This document shows positions 1-7,869 of a DNA stretch of 64,000 nt, one piece after another (position 1 is the first letter of the stretch; every line of letters starts with the position of its first letter). The translations under genes and the position numbers were made by a program. Origin of the DNA: Pseudoruegeria sp. SHC-113 (GTDB taxonomy: Bacteria; Pseudomonadota; Alphaproteobacteria; Rhodobacterales; Rhodobacteraceae); assembly GCF_025376885.1 (NCBI RefSeq), contig NZ_JAHUBR010000001.1, positions 620,001 through 684,000 on the forward strand. The letters run 5' to 3'. The notes beneath the pieces are model-generated. The model searched no databases and was not told the DNA's origin. It saw only the letters and a list, made by a program, of their open reading frames with translations.

Positions 1-83
1 AGAACGGCGGCGGCGCGCATCTCGACCTGATGACGGCCCGACACATCCTCAAAGTCTGGCAAGCCGCGCAGGGGCAGCGCTGA
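1..83 (+). CDS. C-terminal fragment of an unidentified protein
   Basis: The frame in phase with the TGA at 81-83 is open to the left edge and encodes 26 residues ending LKVWQAAQGQR. The ATG of the alpha/beta hydrolase follows after 3 nt, so the two genes probably share a transcript. The fragment is too short to name a family. It is called coding only because of the tight junction, the high-GC codon pattern and the absence of any other feature here. Confidence 0.4.
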   Translation, partial: NGGGAHLDLMTARHILKVWQAAQGQR

Positions 84-86
84 GCC

Positions 87-1013
87 ATGCTCTGGCTGGG
101 CCTCTTCCTTCTACTGGCGGCCTGCGTGGCCGGTTTACCCTTCTGGCTGGAACGCCGCCGCGCAGGGGTGCAGAAACGCACCGCTTTGGCCGGGGAGCGC
201 CGGATCGGTGCGGAAGGGGCGCGCACGCTCTGCCGCTGGCAGGGGCCGGTGAAGGGGCCGGTGGCGCTTTGCATCCATGGGCTGACAACACCGCAGCAGG
301 CCTTTGACCCGCTCGCACCCCATCTGGCGCGCATGGGCTTTCGGGTGCTGACCTATGATCTGCCGGGCCGTGGGGGCTCCGAGGCAAGGGCAGGCGAACA
401 GGACACCGCCTTCTTCCTCGCCCAACTTCAGGAAGTGCTGGAGGCGCAGGGCGTGGAGCATTGCGATCTGGTGATCGGCTATTCAATGGGCGGCTCCATC
501 GCCGCCGCCTTTGCTGCCGACGCGCCGCACCGGGTGGGCCATCTTGTCCTGCTGGCCCCGGCGGGGCTGGGGCTGACCCTGCCGCGCTGGCAGGAGATCG
601 CGCGTGACGTGCCGGGTTTGGGCGATTGGCTGATGCTGGGTGTCGGGCGGGCCCGGCTGGCCCAGGCCTTCCGCACGTCTGCCGCAGCAGAAAACGCCCC
701 GCCGGATATTCTCGCCGCTCAGCTTTCCGCCCTCGCACAACGCGGCTTCCTGCCCGCGGTGCTGTCGAGCCTGCGGTATGCGCTTTCGGAAGACGGCGGC
801 CCCGCGCAGGCGCGTCTGGCAGAGGCGGGCGTGCCGCTGCTGGCGATCTGGGGGGCGCAGGACGCGGTGATCCCGAAGTCCGCCCTTGGCCGCCTTGCCC
901 AGATCAACCGCGCCGCGCGGCAGGAAGTGCTGGAAACAGCCGGCCACGGGCTGCCCTACACCCACGCCGACTCAATCGCGGCAGAGCTGCGCGGCTTCCT
1001 GAGGGAGCTTTAA
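87..1013 (+). CDS. alpha/beta hydrolase, N-terminally membrane anchored
   Basis: 308-aa serine hydrolase of the alpha/beta fold. Residues 2-20 are a hydrophobic anchor or uncleaved signal followed by LERRR, so the enzyme is probably tethered facing one side of the inner membrane. The oxyanion HG is at 64-65, the nucleophile elbow GYSMG at 131-135 (Ser133), and the likely acid and base are Asp259 (GAQD) and His287 (AGHG), so the catalytic triad is complete. The substrate cannot be told from sequence; lysophospholipase or carboxylesterase activity is typical of such proteins. It starts 3 nt after the stop of the upstream partial gene. Confidence 0.85.
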   Translation: MLWLGLFLLLAACVAGLPFWLERRRAGVQKRTALAGERRIGAEGARTLCRWQGPVKGPVALCIHGLTTPQQAFDPLAPHLARMGFRVLTYDLPGRGGSEARAGEQDTAFFLAQLQEVLEAQGVEHCDLVIGYSMGGSIAAAFAADAPHRVGHLVLLAPAGLGLTLPRWQEIARDVPGLGDWLMLGVGRARLAQAFRTSAAAENAPPDILAAQLSALAQRGFLPAVLSSLRYALSEDGGPAQARLAEAGVPLLAIWGAQDAVIPKSALGRLAQINRAARQEVLETAGHGLPYTHADSIAAELRGFLREL

Positions 1014-1468
1014 ACACCCCCGCAAGCAATCCTTGGCCCCGTTTTGCGGATCTGCCACCGGGGCGCAGGAAAAAAGCTGCACATAATTTCGCATCCGCCT
1101 GTAAATCTCTGCGCAGAGTTTCGGTGATCCGGCAGGCGCGCGCTCACCCCAAAATCCGGTGATCTCGCAGGTCCGTGATCGACCGTGAGGAAACTCGCGC
1201 GTTTACTGGGGTGTTATTTTACGGGTTCGCCCGGAAATCCAGCACCACGCCCGATCAACCCCCACCCCCTCCGTCTGTAAAAAAATGCACAGGGCCTGCG
1301 CCGACGGAACGGTGGAGATGCGCGGCGCGGCGCGGTGGCGGCCCCCCTCTTTTCATTCGCCAGCGGCACCCTTACCTCAATCTCATCGCAACGACGGGCC
1401 CCAAGCCCACCGAAACTAGAAACCCCAAGTCGCAGGCCAAACCCCAAATGCCTGCAGGAGAAAACGAC
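1014..1468. other. 455-bp intergenic region with palindrome and 5' leader
   Basis: No convincing gene. It contains a perfect 12-bp palindrome CTCTGCGCAGAG at 1107-1118 and the leader of the first secreted repeat gene. From about 1339 to the start codon the sequence is clearly related to the leader of the second paralogue (from about 2428). The frame of the downstream gene stays open up to 1175, but that extension is proline/arginine-rich and lacks a signal peptide, so I read it as untranslated. Confidence 0.5.
1384..1409 (+). repeat. 26-bp leader element, copy 1
   Basis: This stretch is identical over 26 bases to 2471-2496. In both places it lies about 60-85 bp upstream of a start codon for a paralogous secreted protein, inside a longer, less perfectly conserved leader. 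Conservation of an untranslated stretch better than its surroundings suggests a transcript-level role such as a stability element or small-RNA or protein target. That role is inference. Confidence 0.6.
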
Positions 1469-1981
1469 ATGTTCAAGAAACTCGCAATCACCGCCGTCGC
1501 CACTGCCCTCGCTGTTCCCGCCTTCGCTGGCAACCCGAACACCCCGGGCGCGATCCAGATGTCTTACGAGGCTGGCGTGACGCCCGGCGTCTACGATGTG
1601 GCCCAACTGCAGCGTCTGCAGGAAGCCCGCTCCAACGGCGACATGGAAGCCGTGAACTTCATCCTGAGCCAAGGCGCTGACACCTCCGTCAACACGCTGG
1701 ACGCCACCTCCGGCAACGCAGGCAAAGCCCAACTCGCCGCGATCGCCGGTGTGAACGCCGACGATTTCACCGTGGCCCAGCTTGATCGCCTGATCGACGC
1801 ACAGCGCGACGGTGATAAGGAAGAAGTCCGCTTCATCCTGAGCCAAGCCGGCTCCTTCGTGGAAGGCGATGTGGTCTCCACCTCTTCCGTGCCGAGCCAA
1901 GGCGCCCAGATGCTGGGCAAGCTGACCGGCAAAGACGCCGCCACCACGCCGCTGAGCGAACTGGTCGGCGACGACCTCTGA
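1469..1981 (+). CDS. secreted 35-residue-repeat protein, paralogue 1
   Basis: 170-aa protein with a clear Sec signal peptide (MFKK, hydrophobic core, cleavage after AFA at residue 20). I chose the ATG at 1469 because it gives this signal peptide and has AGGAG upstream. The mature part has two copies of a repeat, about 35-70 and 93-128, with pattern AGV-x4-F/Y-x2-AQL-x2-L-x2-A-x4-D-x6-FILSQ. Residues 152-170 look like the beginning of a third, truncated copy. It is 50-60 percent identical by eye to the next gene. I know no function; helical pairs and export to the periplasm or outside are likely. Confidence 0.8.
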   Translation: MFKKLAITAVATALAVPAFAGNPNTPGAIQMSYEAGVTPGVYDVAQLQRLQEARSNGDMEAVNFILSQGADTSVNTLDATSGNAGKAQLAAIAGVNADDFTVAQLDRLIDAQRDGDKEEVRFILSQAGSFVEGDVVSTSSVPSQGAQMLGKLTGKDAATTPLSELVGDDL

Positions 1982-2047
1982 TCACGGTAGCGCCTGCCCC
2001 CCTCGCGGGGGCATGCCACCGGTTTTCCTTCCAGTAAGGACCCAGTC

Positions 2048-2074
2048 ACGGGCACCCGAAGCGGTGCCCGTTTT
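2048..2074 (+). terminator. Rho-independent terminator after paralogue 1
   Basis: Stem CGGGCACC / GGTGCCCG with a 6-nt loop, followed by TTTT. It sits about 70 bp past the stop codon of the first secreted repeat gene and would end that transcript before the second leader. Confidence 0.6.
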
Positions 2075-2094
2075 CGGTCGCGCGCGACCGTTCA

Positions 2095-2122
2095 GGCGGC
2101 AGGAGCTTGGGGCCCTGCCGCC
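2095..2122. repeat. 3' hairpin element, copy 1
   Basis: Inverted repeat GGCGGCAGG / CCTGCCGCC around a loop containing GCTTGGGG. A near-identical copy lies at 3192-3219 behind the second paralogue. Both copies stand about 75-115 bp after the stop codon, which shows that the duplicated unit includes the gene's 3' region. Confidence 0.6.
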
Positions 2123-2470
2123 TTTCTTGTGTCTGCCATCCGGCGGGCTCTGCGGCCTGTTAAATCAGCCCCTGCTTTTCGCATTTGCGCACCCTTTCCG
2201 ATGATCCTTGGACAGGCCATGCGGGAGGCTGGCTCTTGCAATCACCATTGGGGCGGTTGGAAGTTTGCCGGAAAGATGCAGAAATTATGAAAGTCATCGA
2301 AAAAACAGTATCTTAACGTTGCTTCGGCAAGGGGCGATGTGGGCCTTTAGGCCCTTTGCCTAGTGTGGAATTCCGCACAGATCCTGTGCCCTTCAAAGCC
2401 TCACAATTCGGCGACGATCCGTGATCGGCGGCCCTCTTTTCAGCGTCGGTCCCAGCCCATATCTCCCAAT

Positions 2471-2496
2471 CATCGCAACGACGGGCCCCAAGCCCA
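2471..2496 (+). repeat. 26-bp leader element, copy 2
   Basis: Identical to 1384-1409 over 26 bases and placed similarly relative to the start codon at 2558. The flanking leader sequence, for example the CCCTCTTTTCA motif and the AGGAGAAAAC before the ATG, is also conserved between the two genes. Confidence 0.6.
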
Positions 2497-2557
2497 ACCA
2501 GACTTCAAACCCCAAACAACGGCCACCCTCCCCAATGTGGCCAAAGGAGAAAACAAG

Positions 2558-3118
2558 ATGTTCAAGAAAATCGCCCTCACCGCTGTCGCCGCTGCCATCG
2601 CCGTCCCGGCTTTCGCAGGCAACCCGCAAAGCGCCGGTGCCATCCAGATGTCGCTGGAAGCCGGCGTCACCCCCGGCATCTATGATGTCGCCCAGCTGCA
2701 GCGCCTGCAGGAAGCCCGCGCCAACTCCGACAAGGAAACCGTGGCCTTCATCCTGAGCCAAGGGGCCGACTACGGCGTCAACACGCTGGACGGTTCTTCC
2801 GTGAACGGTGGCAAGCAGCAGCTCGCAAATGAGGCCGGTGTGAACGCCGCCGATTTCACGATCGCCCAGCTGGAGCGCCTGATCCAGGCACAGCGCGACG
2901 AGGATGACGAAGAGATCAACTTCGTCCTGAGCCAGGCCGGCACCTTCACCGACAACGGTGTCGTCTCCACCTCCTCCGTGCCGACCGCCGGTGACCGTAT
3001 GCTCGCCGCGATCCACGGTGTGGATGCCTCCAGCCTGTCGCGCCATGACCTGATCCTGCTGGATCAAGCCATCTCCGACAACGATCAGGAACGCATCCGC
3101 TGGATCCTGAACAAGTAA
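2558..3118 (+). CDS. secreted 35-residue-repeat protein, paralogue 2
   Basis: 186-aa paralogue of the preceding gene with the same Sec signal peptide (cleavage after AFA, residue 20). It carries three copies of the repeat: about 35-70, 93-128 and 152-186. The third is complete here (HGVDASS through IRWILNK) where the first paralogue breaks off. The ATG at 2558 has AAAGGAG upstream. The repeats show alternating conserved leucines and a D..E-[VI]-x-[FW]-[IV]-L core, suggesting short helical hairpins. Function unknown; acidic and small, probably periplasmic or secreted. Confidence 0.8.
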   Translation: MFKKIALTAVAAAIAVPAFAGNPQSAGAIQMSLEAGVTPGIYDVAQLQRLQEARANSDKETVAFILSQGADYGVNTLDGSSVNGGKQQLANEAGVNAADFTIAQLERLIQAQRDEDDEEINFVLSQAGTFTDNGVVSTSSVPTAGDRMLAAIHGVDASSLSRHDLILLDQAISDNDQERIRWILNK

Positions 3119-3362
3119 CACCTTCTCCGGAAGGCTTAGAGCTGCGGGCGCTCAGCATAGGGCGCCCGCACGGCCGCGCGCGGCCGCCACGGGCGGCAGG
3201 TGCTTGGGGTCCTGCCGCCCCCCACTTCCTCTAAAATCCCCAATTCTTCCCCTTCTCTTCTGCTTCCGGCGCGCCACACAGGGCGCGCCCCTTGCAAGCC
3301 CCCCCTCTTTGCGCCATCTAAACCCTGACACAGCGCCCAAGCGATGCATTCAGGAGGCTTTC
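3119..3362. other. 3' region with hairpins before ybbN
   Basis: No gene. A strong GC hairpin lies at 3143-3170 (TGCGGGCGC / GCGCCCGCA). The duplicated 3' hairpin (GGCGGCAGG / CCTGCCGCC) lies at 3192-3219. The remaining about 140 bp is pyrimidine-rich and probably carries the promoter of the thioredoxin-like gene. Confidence 0.5.
3192..3219. repeat. 3' hairpin element, copy 2
   Basis: Near-identical to 2095-2122, with substitutions confined to the loop and the base next to it. Location behind the second secreted repeat gene mirrors copy 1. It may act as a transcription end or RNA 3'-end stabiliser. Confidence 0.55.
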
Positions 3363-4277
3363 ATGCTGGAATTCGGCAACACACCCGCCCCGGCCGGGGC
3401 CTCGGCAGGCGATCTGATCAAGGACGTCACCGAAGCCACTTTCATGGCCGACGTGGTGGAAGAGAGCCAGACGACCCCCGTGATCGTGGATTTCTGGGCC
3501 CCGTGGTGTGGCCCCTGCAAGACCCTCGGCCCGGCCCTTGAAGCCGCCGTCACCGCTGCCGGTGGCAAGGTGAAGATGGCCAAGGTCGACGTGGATCAGA
3601 ACCAGATGATCGCGGGCCAGCTCCGCATCCAGAGCATTCCCACCGTCTATGCCTTTTGGCAGGGCCAGCCGGTGGACGGCTTCCAGGGCGCGCTGCCGGC
3701 GTCCGAGATTCAGACCTTCGTGGATCGCGTCGCCGCTCTGGCGGGCGATGGCGGGTTGGCCGATGCCGTGGCCGCCGCCGAAGAGATGCTCGCCGAAGGG
3801 GCCGCGGAAGACGCCGCGCAGACCTTCGCCGCCATTCTGGAAGAAGACCCGAAGAACGCCGCCGCCTATGCCGGGCTGATGAACGCGCTTCTGGCACTGG
3901 GCGACACCGCGCAGGTCAAAGCGATGCTGGAAGCCGCTCCGGCCGAGATCGCGGGCACGGCGGAAGTGGAAGCCGTGCGCGCCCAGATCGCGCTGGCGGA
4001 CCAGGCCGCCGACGCGGGCCCCGTGGCCGAGCTGCGCGCTGCCGTGGAGGCCGATGCCGACAATCTTGAAGCCCGCTTCGAGCTGGCTAAGGCGCTGCAT
4101 GCGGCGGGCGAGGTGGAAGAGGCCGTGGCCGAATTGCTGGAGCTGTTCCGCCGGGATCGGGAGTGGAACGAGGGCGCCGCGAAGGCGCAGCTTTTCACCA
4201 TCTTCGACGCGCTGAAACCGCAGGATCCCATCGCGTTGAACGGGCGGCGCAAGCTCTCGTCGATGATCTTTGCCTGA
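3363..4277 (+). CDS. ybbN: thioredoxin-TPR co-chaperone (YbbN/CnoX)
   Basis: 304 aa. Residues about 20-125 form a thioredoxin domain with WCGPC at 48-52 (Cys49, Cys52) and the cis-proline at SIPT (Pro93). The remainder is an alanine-rich helical TPR-like region typical of the CnoX/YbbN family, which protects clients from oxidation and hands them to GroEL and DnaK. The E. coli member lacks the first active-site cysteine, whereas this one keeps both, as in alphaproteobacterial members, so thiol reductase activity is expected. The start at 3363 has CAGGAGG just upstream. The downstream Lon-N-like gene follows after 27 nt. Confidence 0.92.
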   Translation: MLEFGNTPAPAGASAGDLIKDVTEATFMADVVEESQTTPVIVDFWAPWCGPCKTLGPALEAAVTAAGGKVKMAKVDVDQNQMIAGQLRIQSIPTVYAFWQGQPVDGFQGALPASEIQTFVDRVAALAGDGGLADAVAAAEEMLAEGAAEDAAQTFAAILEEDPKNAAAYAGLMNALLALGDTAQVKAMLEAAPAEIAGTAEVEAVRAQIALADQAADAGPVAELRAAVEADADNLEARFELAKALHAAGEVEEAVAELLELFRRDREWNEGAAKAQLFTIFDALKPQDPIALNGRRKLSSMIFA

Positions 4278-4304
4278 CCGCGGTTTCGGTCTATCTTGAC
4301 CGTC

Positions 4305-4952
4305 ATGTTTCCTGCTGCGGATCTCCCGGACACCATTGCTGTCTTTCCACTGCCCGGGGCGCTGCTGCTGCCCCGCGCCCGCTTGCCTTTGCATATCTTC
4401 GAGCCGCGCTACCTCGCGATGCTCGATGATACGCTCAAGACGAGCCACCGGCTGATCGGCATGGTGCAGCCCATGGAAACGCCGGGGCGCACCGAGAAAC
4501 GGCTGCACCGGATCGGCTGTGCGGGCCGCGTGACGGGCTTCTCCGAAACCGAAGACGGGCGCTACATGATCACGCTCGCCGGCATCTCGCGCTTCCGCAT
4601 CGAAAACGAAGTCGCCGGATTCAGCCCCTACATCCGGGCGGATGTGAGCTGGGCCGGGTTTGAGCGCGATACCGGGGCGGCCGAGAAGGACTCAGGCTTC
4701 GATCGCTCTGCCCTGATGGCCCTGCTGAAGCGCTATTTCACTGCTCAGGATCTGCGCACCGACTGGGAAGCCCTGCGCGAGGCGGAGGATGAATTGCTGA
4801 TCAATTCGCTCTCCATGCTTTGCCCGTTCGAAAACGAGGACAAGCAGGCCCTGCTCGAAGCGCCCTCGCTGCGCACCCGGCGCGAAACCCTTGTGACGTT
4901 GATCGAGTTCGCCCTGCGCAGCGGCGGCCATGAAGAAGAGGTGATGCAATGA
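4305..4952 (+). CDS. LON peptidase substrate-binding-domain protein
   Basis: 215-aa stand-alone Lon N-terminal (LonN/PUA-like) domain. It begins with the family's [13 protein letters not shown] and [13 protein letters not shown] motifs near residues 13-40 and has no ATPase or protease domain. Such proteins occur widely in alphaproteobacteria and may present or scavenge protein substrates; the role is not established. The 3' end overlaps the next gene by ATGA (4949-4952), implying translational coupling. A TTG at 4296 would extend it by 3 residues. Confidence 0.88.
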   Translation: MFPAADLPDTIAVFPLPGALLLPRARLPLHIFEPRYLAMLDDTLKTSHRLIGMVQPMETPGRTEKRLHRIGCAGRVTGFSETEDGRYMITLAGISRFRIENEVAGFSPYIRADVSWAGFERDTGAAEKDSGFDRSALMALLKRYFTAQDLRTDWEALREAEDELLINSLSMLCPFENEDKQALLEAPSLRTRRETLVTLIEFALRSGGHEEEVMQ

Positions 4953-5131
4953 AGGAAGACGGAACCTTTGATCCGCGCATGCTGGAGGCGCTTGTCTGCC
5001 CGATCACGCAGAACCGGCTGGACTGGAACGCCGAGACGCAGGAGCTGATCTCGAAATCCGCCAATCTCGCCTTCCCGGTGCGCAATGGCATCCCGGTGAT
5101 GCTGGTCAGCGAAGCGCGCGAGCTGGACTAG
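4949..5131 (+). CDS. Trm112/UPF0434 family small protein
   Basis: 60 aa with the family signatures LEALVCP near residue 12 and [16 protein letters not shown] near the C-terminus. Trm112-type proteins are small zinc-ribbon partners of methyltransferases. Here only one cysteine remains, so zinc binding through a four-cysteine site is not possible. It is coupled to the Lon-N-like gene by ATGA and ends 18 bp before the convergent flavin oxidoreductase. Confidence 0.88.
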   Translation: MKEDGTFDPRMLEALVCPITQNRLDWNAETQELISKSANLAFPVRNGIPVMLVSEARELD

Positions 5132-5149
5132 ACGCGCGCTTTTACGGCC

Positions 5150-6448
5150 TCAACCTCGCGCCGCCATCCGGCGCGGCATCCGGCGCAGCGCTTTAAAGGT
5201 GCTCAAGCCAAGGTAGCTGCCCACCAGCCCAGCGGCGAAGGCCTTCTCGCCCTCCTGAGGTGCCTGCCCTTTGCCCATGCGGTGCATCTGGGCCACGTAG
5301 AATTCCACCCGCGCCACGGTGTTGAGCAGGTTTACCACGCCCGGCGGGGCGTTCACGCCAAAGCGTCCCTTACCCAGCACCAGCCCGTCCTCGTCGATAC
5401 CTATCTTTTCCAGATCGCCCGCGATCAGCCCTTCGGGCGCATCGGGCGCTACGCAGAGCGGGCGGGCCAGCCCGACCATGGCGATGCCATCTTCCGCGAT
5501 GGCCGCCTCCATCGCCACGCGGCTGCGAAAGCCGCCGGTGACCATGATCGGCACCGAAAGCCCCTCCCGGATCTCCTGCGCATACTCAAGGAAGAAGGCC
5601 TCGCGCTTGCGGGTGCTTTCGCGCTGGGGCGCGGCCTCGGCCGTAACCTCGGCGAAGGCCATTTCCTCGTAGGTGCCGCCGGAGATTTCCAACAGGTCGA
5701 TGCCGTCTTCCTCCAGCCAGCGGGCCACCTGTTTGCACTCTTCCAGAGTGAAGCCGCCCTTCTGGAAATCCGCCGAATTGAGCTTTACGCCGATGGGAAA
5801 GCCCGGCCCGACAGCCGCGCGGGTGGCCGTAACGACGGCGCGCAGGAAGCGGGCGCGGTTCTCAAGCGAGCCGCCCCAATCATCGCCGCGCCGGTTGGTG
5901 ATTGGCGACAGGAACTGGCTGATCAGGTAACCATGCGCCCCGTGGATCTGTACCCCGTCAAAGCCCGCCTTCTGCGCGATGCGCGCGGTTTCAGCGTAGC
6001 GGGCGATCACCTCGGCGATCTCGGCCTCCGTCATTGCGCGGGGCTTGCCGAAGAGGCCGAGCAGCTTCAGCTTTTCCTCCGAAGGCGAGAGCGGGCGCGG
6101 GTTGATGATCATCGGGCATTGGCGGCCCGGATGGCTGATCTGCATCCAGACGTGCGATCCGCCCCATTGCGCCGCCTTGGCCCAGCGGGACACCGCGGCG
6201 AGGTGGCGTTCGTCTTCCACCACCACATTGCCGGGGCGCTCCAGCGAGCGGCCATCCACCATCACGTTGCCCGTCACCAGTAGGCCCGCACCCCCGCGCG
6301 ACCAGCGGGCATAGAGCGCGTCATGGGCGGGGGTGGGGGCATCATCGGCCCCGGCGAGCGCTTCCGTCATGGCGCTTTTGCCGATCCGGTTGGGCAGCGA
6401 CACGCCGCAGGGCAGGGGGAGCGGGGCGGCGAGCGGGCTTTGCGTCAT
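5150..6448 (-). CDS. NADH:flavin oxidoreductase, old yellow enzyme family
   Basis: 432-aa FMN TIM-barrel enzyme. Recognisable motifs are LPNRIGKSAMTEALA at the N-terminus, ISHPGRQ, FDGVQIHGAHGYLISQFLSP with the conserved HxAH-type pair, NRRGDDWGGSLENRARF, and VTGGFRS and GLARPLC for phosphate binding. It lacks the C-terminal FeS and Rossmann domains of FadH-type members such as the one at 34613. It probably reduces activated alkenes of unknown identity. It is monocistronic, divergent from the prolyl-tRNA editing gene with about 145 bp between them. Confidence 0.9.
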   Translation of the reverse strand: MTQSPLAAPLPLPCGVSLPNRIGKSAMTEALAGADDAPTPAHDALYARWSRGGAGLLVTGNVMVDGRSLERPGNVVVEDERHLAAVSRWAKAAQWGGSHVWMQISHPGRQCPMIINPRPLSPSEEKLKLLGLFGKPRAMTEAEIAEVIARYAETARIAQKAGFDGVQIHGAHGYLISQFLSPITNRRGDDWGGSLENRARFLRAVVTATRAAVGPGFPIGVKLNSADFQKGGFTLEECKQVARWLEEDGIDLLEISGGTYEEMAFAEVTAEAAPQRESTRKREAFFLEYAQEIREGLSVPIMVTGGFRSRVAMEAAIAEDGIAMVGLARPLCVAPDAPEGLIAGDLEKIGIDEDGLVLGKGRFGVNAPPGVVNLLNTVARVEFYVAQMHRMGKGQAPQEGEKAFAAGLVGSYLGLSTFKALRRMPRRMAARG

Positions 6449-6593
6449 GGGGATCCTTAAACCTTTGGTTGCAGCCAGATTTGGGGGCTTTTGACTTTAG
6501 GTCAAGATGGCGGAAGAAAACCATCTGGCCTGTGGGGTTGATCCTGCCGCGCTGGCGGGGCAGCAAGGGCGCAAGGAACCGAGGGAGGCCGGG

Positions 6594-7115
6594 ATGGCAG
6601 AAGATACTCACACCGCCGTGACTGCAGAAGGTTTGCTGGCGCAGCTCAAGGCTTGGGGCCTGCCCTACATGCTGCATCACCACGTGCCGCTGCGCACGGT
6701 GGAGGAGGCCAAATCGGTGGAGGCCAGCATGGCGGTGCCAGGACAGAAGGCCTTCCGCACCAAGAACCTGTTCCTGCGCGACCGCAAGAAACGCGGCTAC
6801 CTGATCACACTGGAGCAGGATCGCGCAGTGGATTTGAAAGCGCTGGGAGCGCAAATTGGCGCGCCGGGGCTGTCGTTCGGCTCGCCCGAGCGGCTGAAGG
6901 AGGCGCTGGGCGTGGCGCCGGGCGCGGTGAGCGCGCTGGCGATGATCAACGGCGTGGAGGCGGGTGTCACCTTCCTGATGGATGCCGCCGCGCAGGAGGC
7001 CGATGTGATCTACATGCATCCGCTGGTGAACGATCAGACCGTCGCGATGCGGCGCGAGGACGTGCTCGCTTTCATGGAGCGCATCGGCTGCGATCTGCGC
7101 TGGCTCTCTTTCTAG
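6594..7115 (+). CDS. prolyl-tRNA editing protein (YbaK/ProX type)
   Basis: 173 aa, full length for the freestanding YbaK/ProX editing family, which hydrolyses mischarged alanyl- or cysteinyl-tRNA(Pro). Motifs seen: KNLFLRDRKKRGYLITL near 58-74, LSFGSPERL, GVAPGAVSALAMIN (the substrate-pocket GxxSPxxL-like segment) and VIYMHPL. ATG at 6594 was chosen because GAGGGAGG precedes it; an in-frame ATG at 6507 would add 29 residues without family similarity. Confidence 0.88.
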   Translation: MAEDTHTAVTAEGLLAQLKAWGLPYMLHHHVPLRTVEEAKSVEASMAVPGQKAFRTKNLFLRDRKKRGYLITLEQDRAVDLKALGAQIGAPGLSFGSPERLKEALGVAPGAVSALAMINGVEAGVTFLMDAAAQEADVIYMHPLVNDQTVAMRREDVLAFMERIGCDLRWLSF

Positions 7116-7128
7116 TCACGCTTTCTCG

Positions 7129-7866
7129 TTACGCCAATGCCAGCCGCAGCGCGGCGCGCACATGGGCGGCGGAGGGGTTCACGAAGGTGAAACCCCCTTC
7201 CTCGAAGGCGACATCGTCCAGATGCGCAGGGAAGGCCAGCGGCAGTTCGGTGCAGGCCAGCAGGATGGCCGTGCCCGGCGTGGCATGGCGGGCGCAGAAG
7301 GCCAGCAGCCGGGCCTGCGCGGCCGGGCTGGCGCCGCCGTAAAACTCGGTGTCGATCATCGCCTGCATCTCGGCGATCTCATCCTCGGGCAGTTGCGCAT
7401 TTGCCGCGACGCCGACCTCGGCAAGCGCCTGCGCGTAATCCTGCGCCTGCATCGTGACGGCGGTCCCAAGTACGAGCGCCGCCTTGCAGCCGGTCTCGGC
7501 GGTGGCCTGCGCGGCCTCGGTGAAGATCGACAGGATCGGCATCGTCACCCCTTGCCGGATCGCATGGAGCCGGGCGTGGGGCGTGTTGGAGGCGATCAGC
7601 GCGAAATCGCAGCTCGCGGCTTCAAGCCGAAGCATGGCGTCGCGGAAGATGGCGTCAAACCCCGCCCAGCTGGCCTCATCGCCGGCGGTGCCACGCAGGG
7701 CGCGGGTCTGGGATTGGGTGACGGATTCAATCGTCATCGGCGGCACGGGCAGGGGGGATTTTGCCCCCTGCGCGGCGAAGTGCGCGCCCGCGCCTTCGCA
7801 GATCGCCCGGTAGTAATCGATGGTGGACGCCCAGCCGACCCCGCCCAGAATGCCGATTTTTTTCAT
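7129..7866 (-). CDS. aspartate/glutamate racemase family protein
   Basis: 245 aa with the family start KKIGILGGVGW. The second catalytic position is conserved (ACTELPL, Cys205), but the first is SNTPH with Ser93 where most members have Cys. E. coli YgeA similarly replaces this cysteine (Thr), and shows one-sided stereochemistry, so this enzyme may be an L- or D-selective variant rather than a classic two-cysteine racemase. Its start lies 3 nt from the upstream methyltransferase stop, indicating one operon. Confidence 0.85.
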   Translation of the reverse strand: MKKIGILGGVGWASTIDYYRAICEGAGAHFAAQGAKSPLPVPPMTIESVTQSQTRALRGTAGDEASWAGFDAIFRDAMLRLEAASCDFALIASNTPHARLHAIRQGVTMPILSIFTEAAQATAETGCKAALVLGTAVTMQAQDYAQALAEVGVAANAQLPEDEIAEMQAMIDTEFYGGASPAAQARLLAFCARHATPGTAILLACTELPLAFPAHLDDVAFEEGGFTFVNPSAAHVRAALRLALA

Positions 7867-7869
7867 CGC

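Larger units (their letters stand above)
1982..2557. other. 576-bp spacer with terminators and second leader
   Basis: No gene. It holds a GC hairpin at 1995-2013, a terminator-like hairpin at 2048-2074, the shared 3' hairpin at 2095-2122 and, at its right end, the leader of the second repeat protein. The middle part, about 2270-2320, is AT-richer than its surroundings and could contain the promoter of the second paralogue, but I cannot assign -35 and -10 boxes with confidence. Confidence 0.5.

Noticed and set aside
1175-1468. N-terminal extension of the first secreted repeat protein
   Set aside because: Proline/arginine-rich, no signal peptide, and the internal ATG at 1469 has both a ribosome site and a perfect signal peptide.
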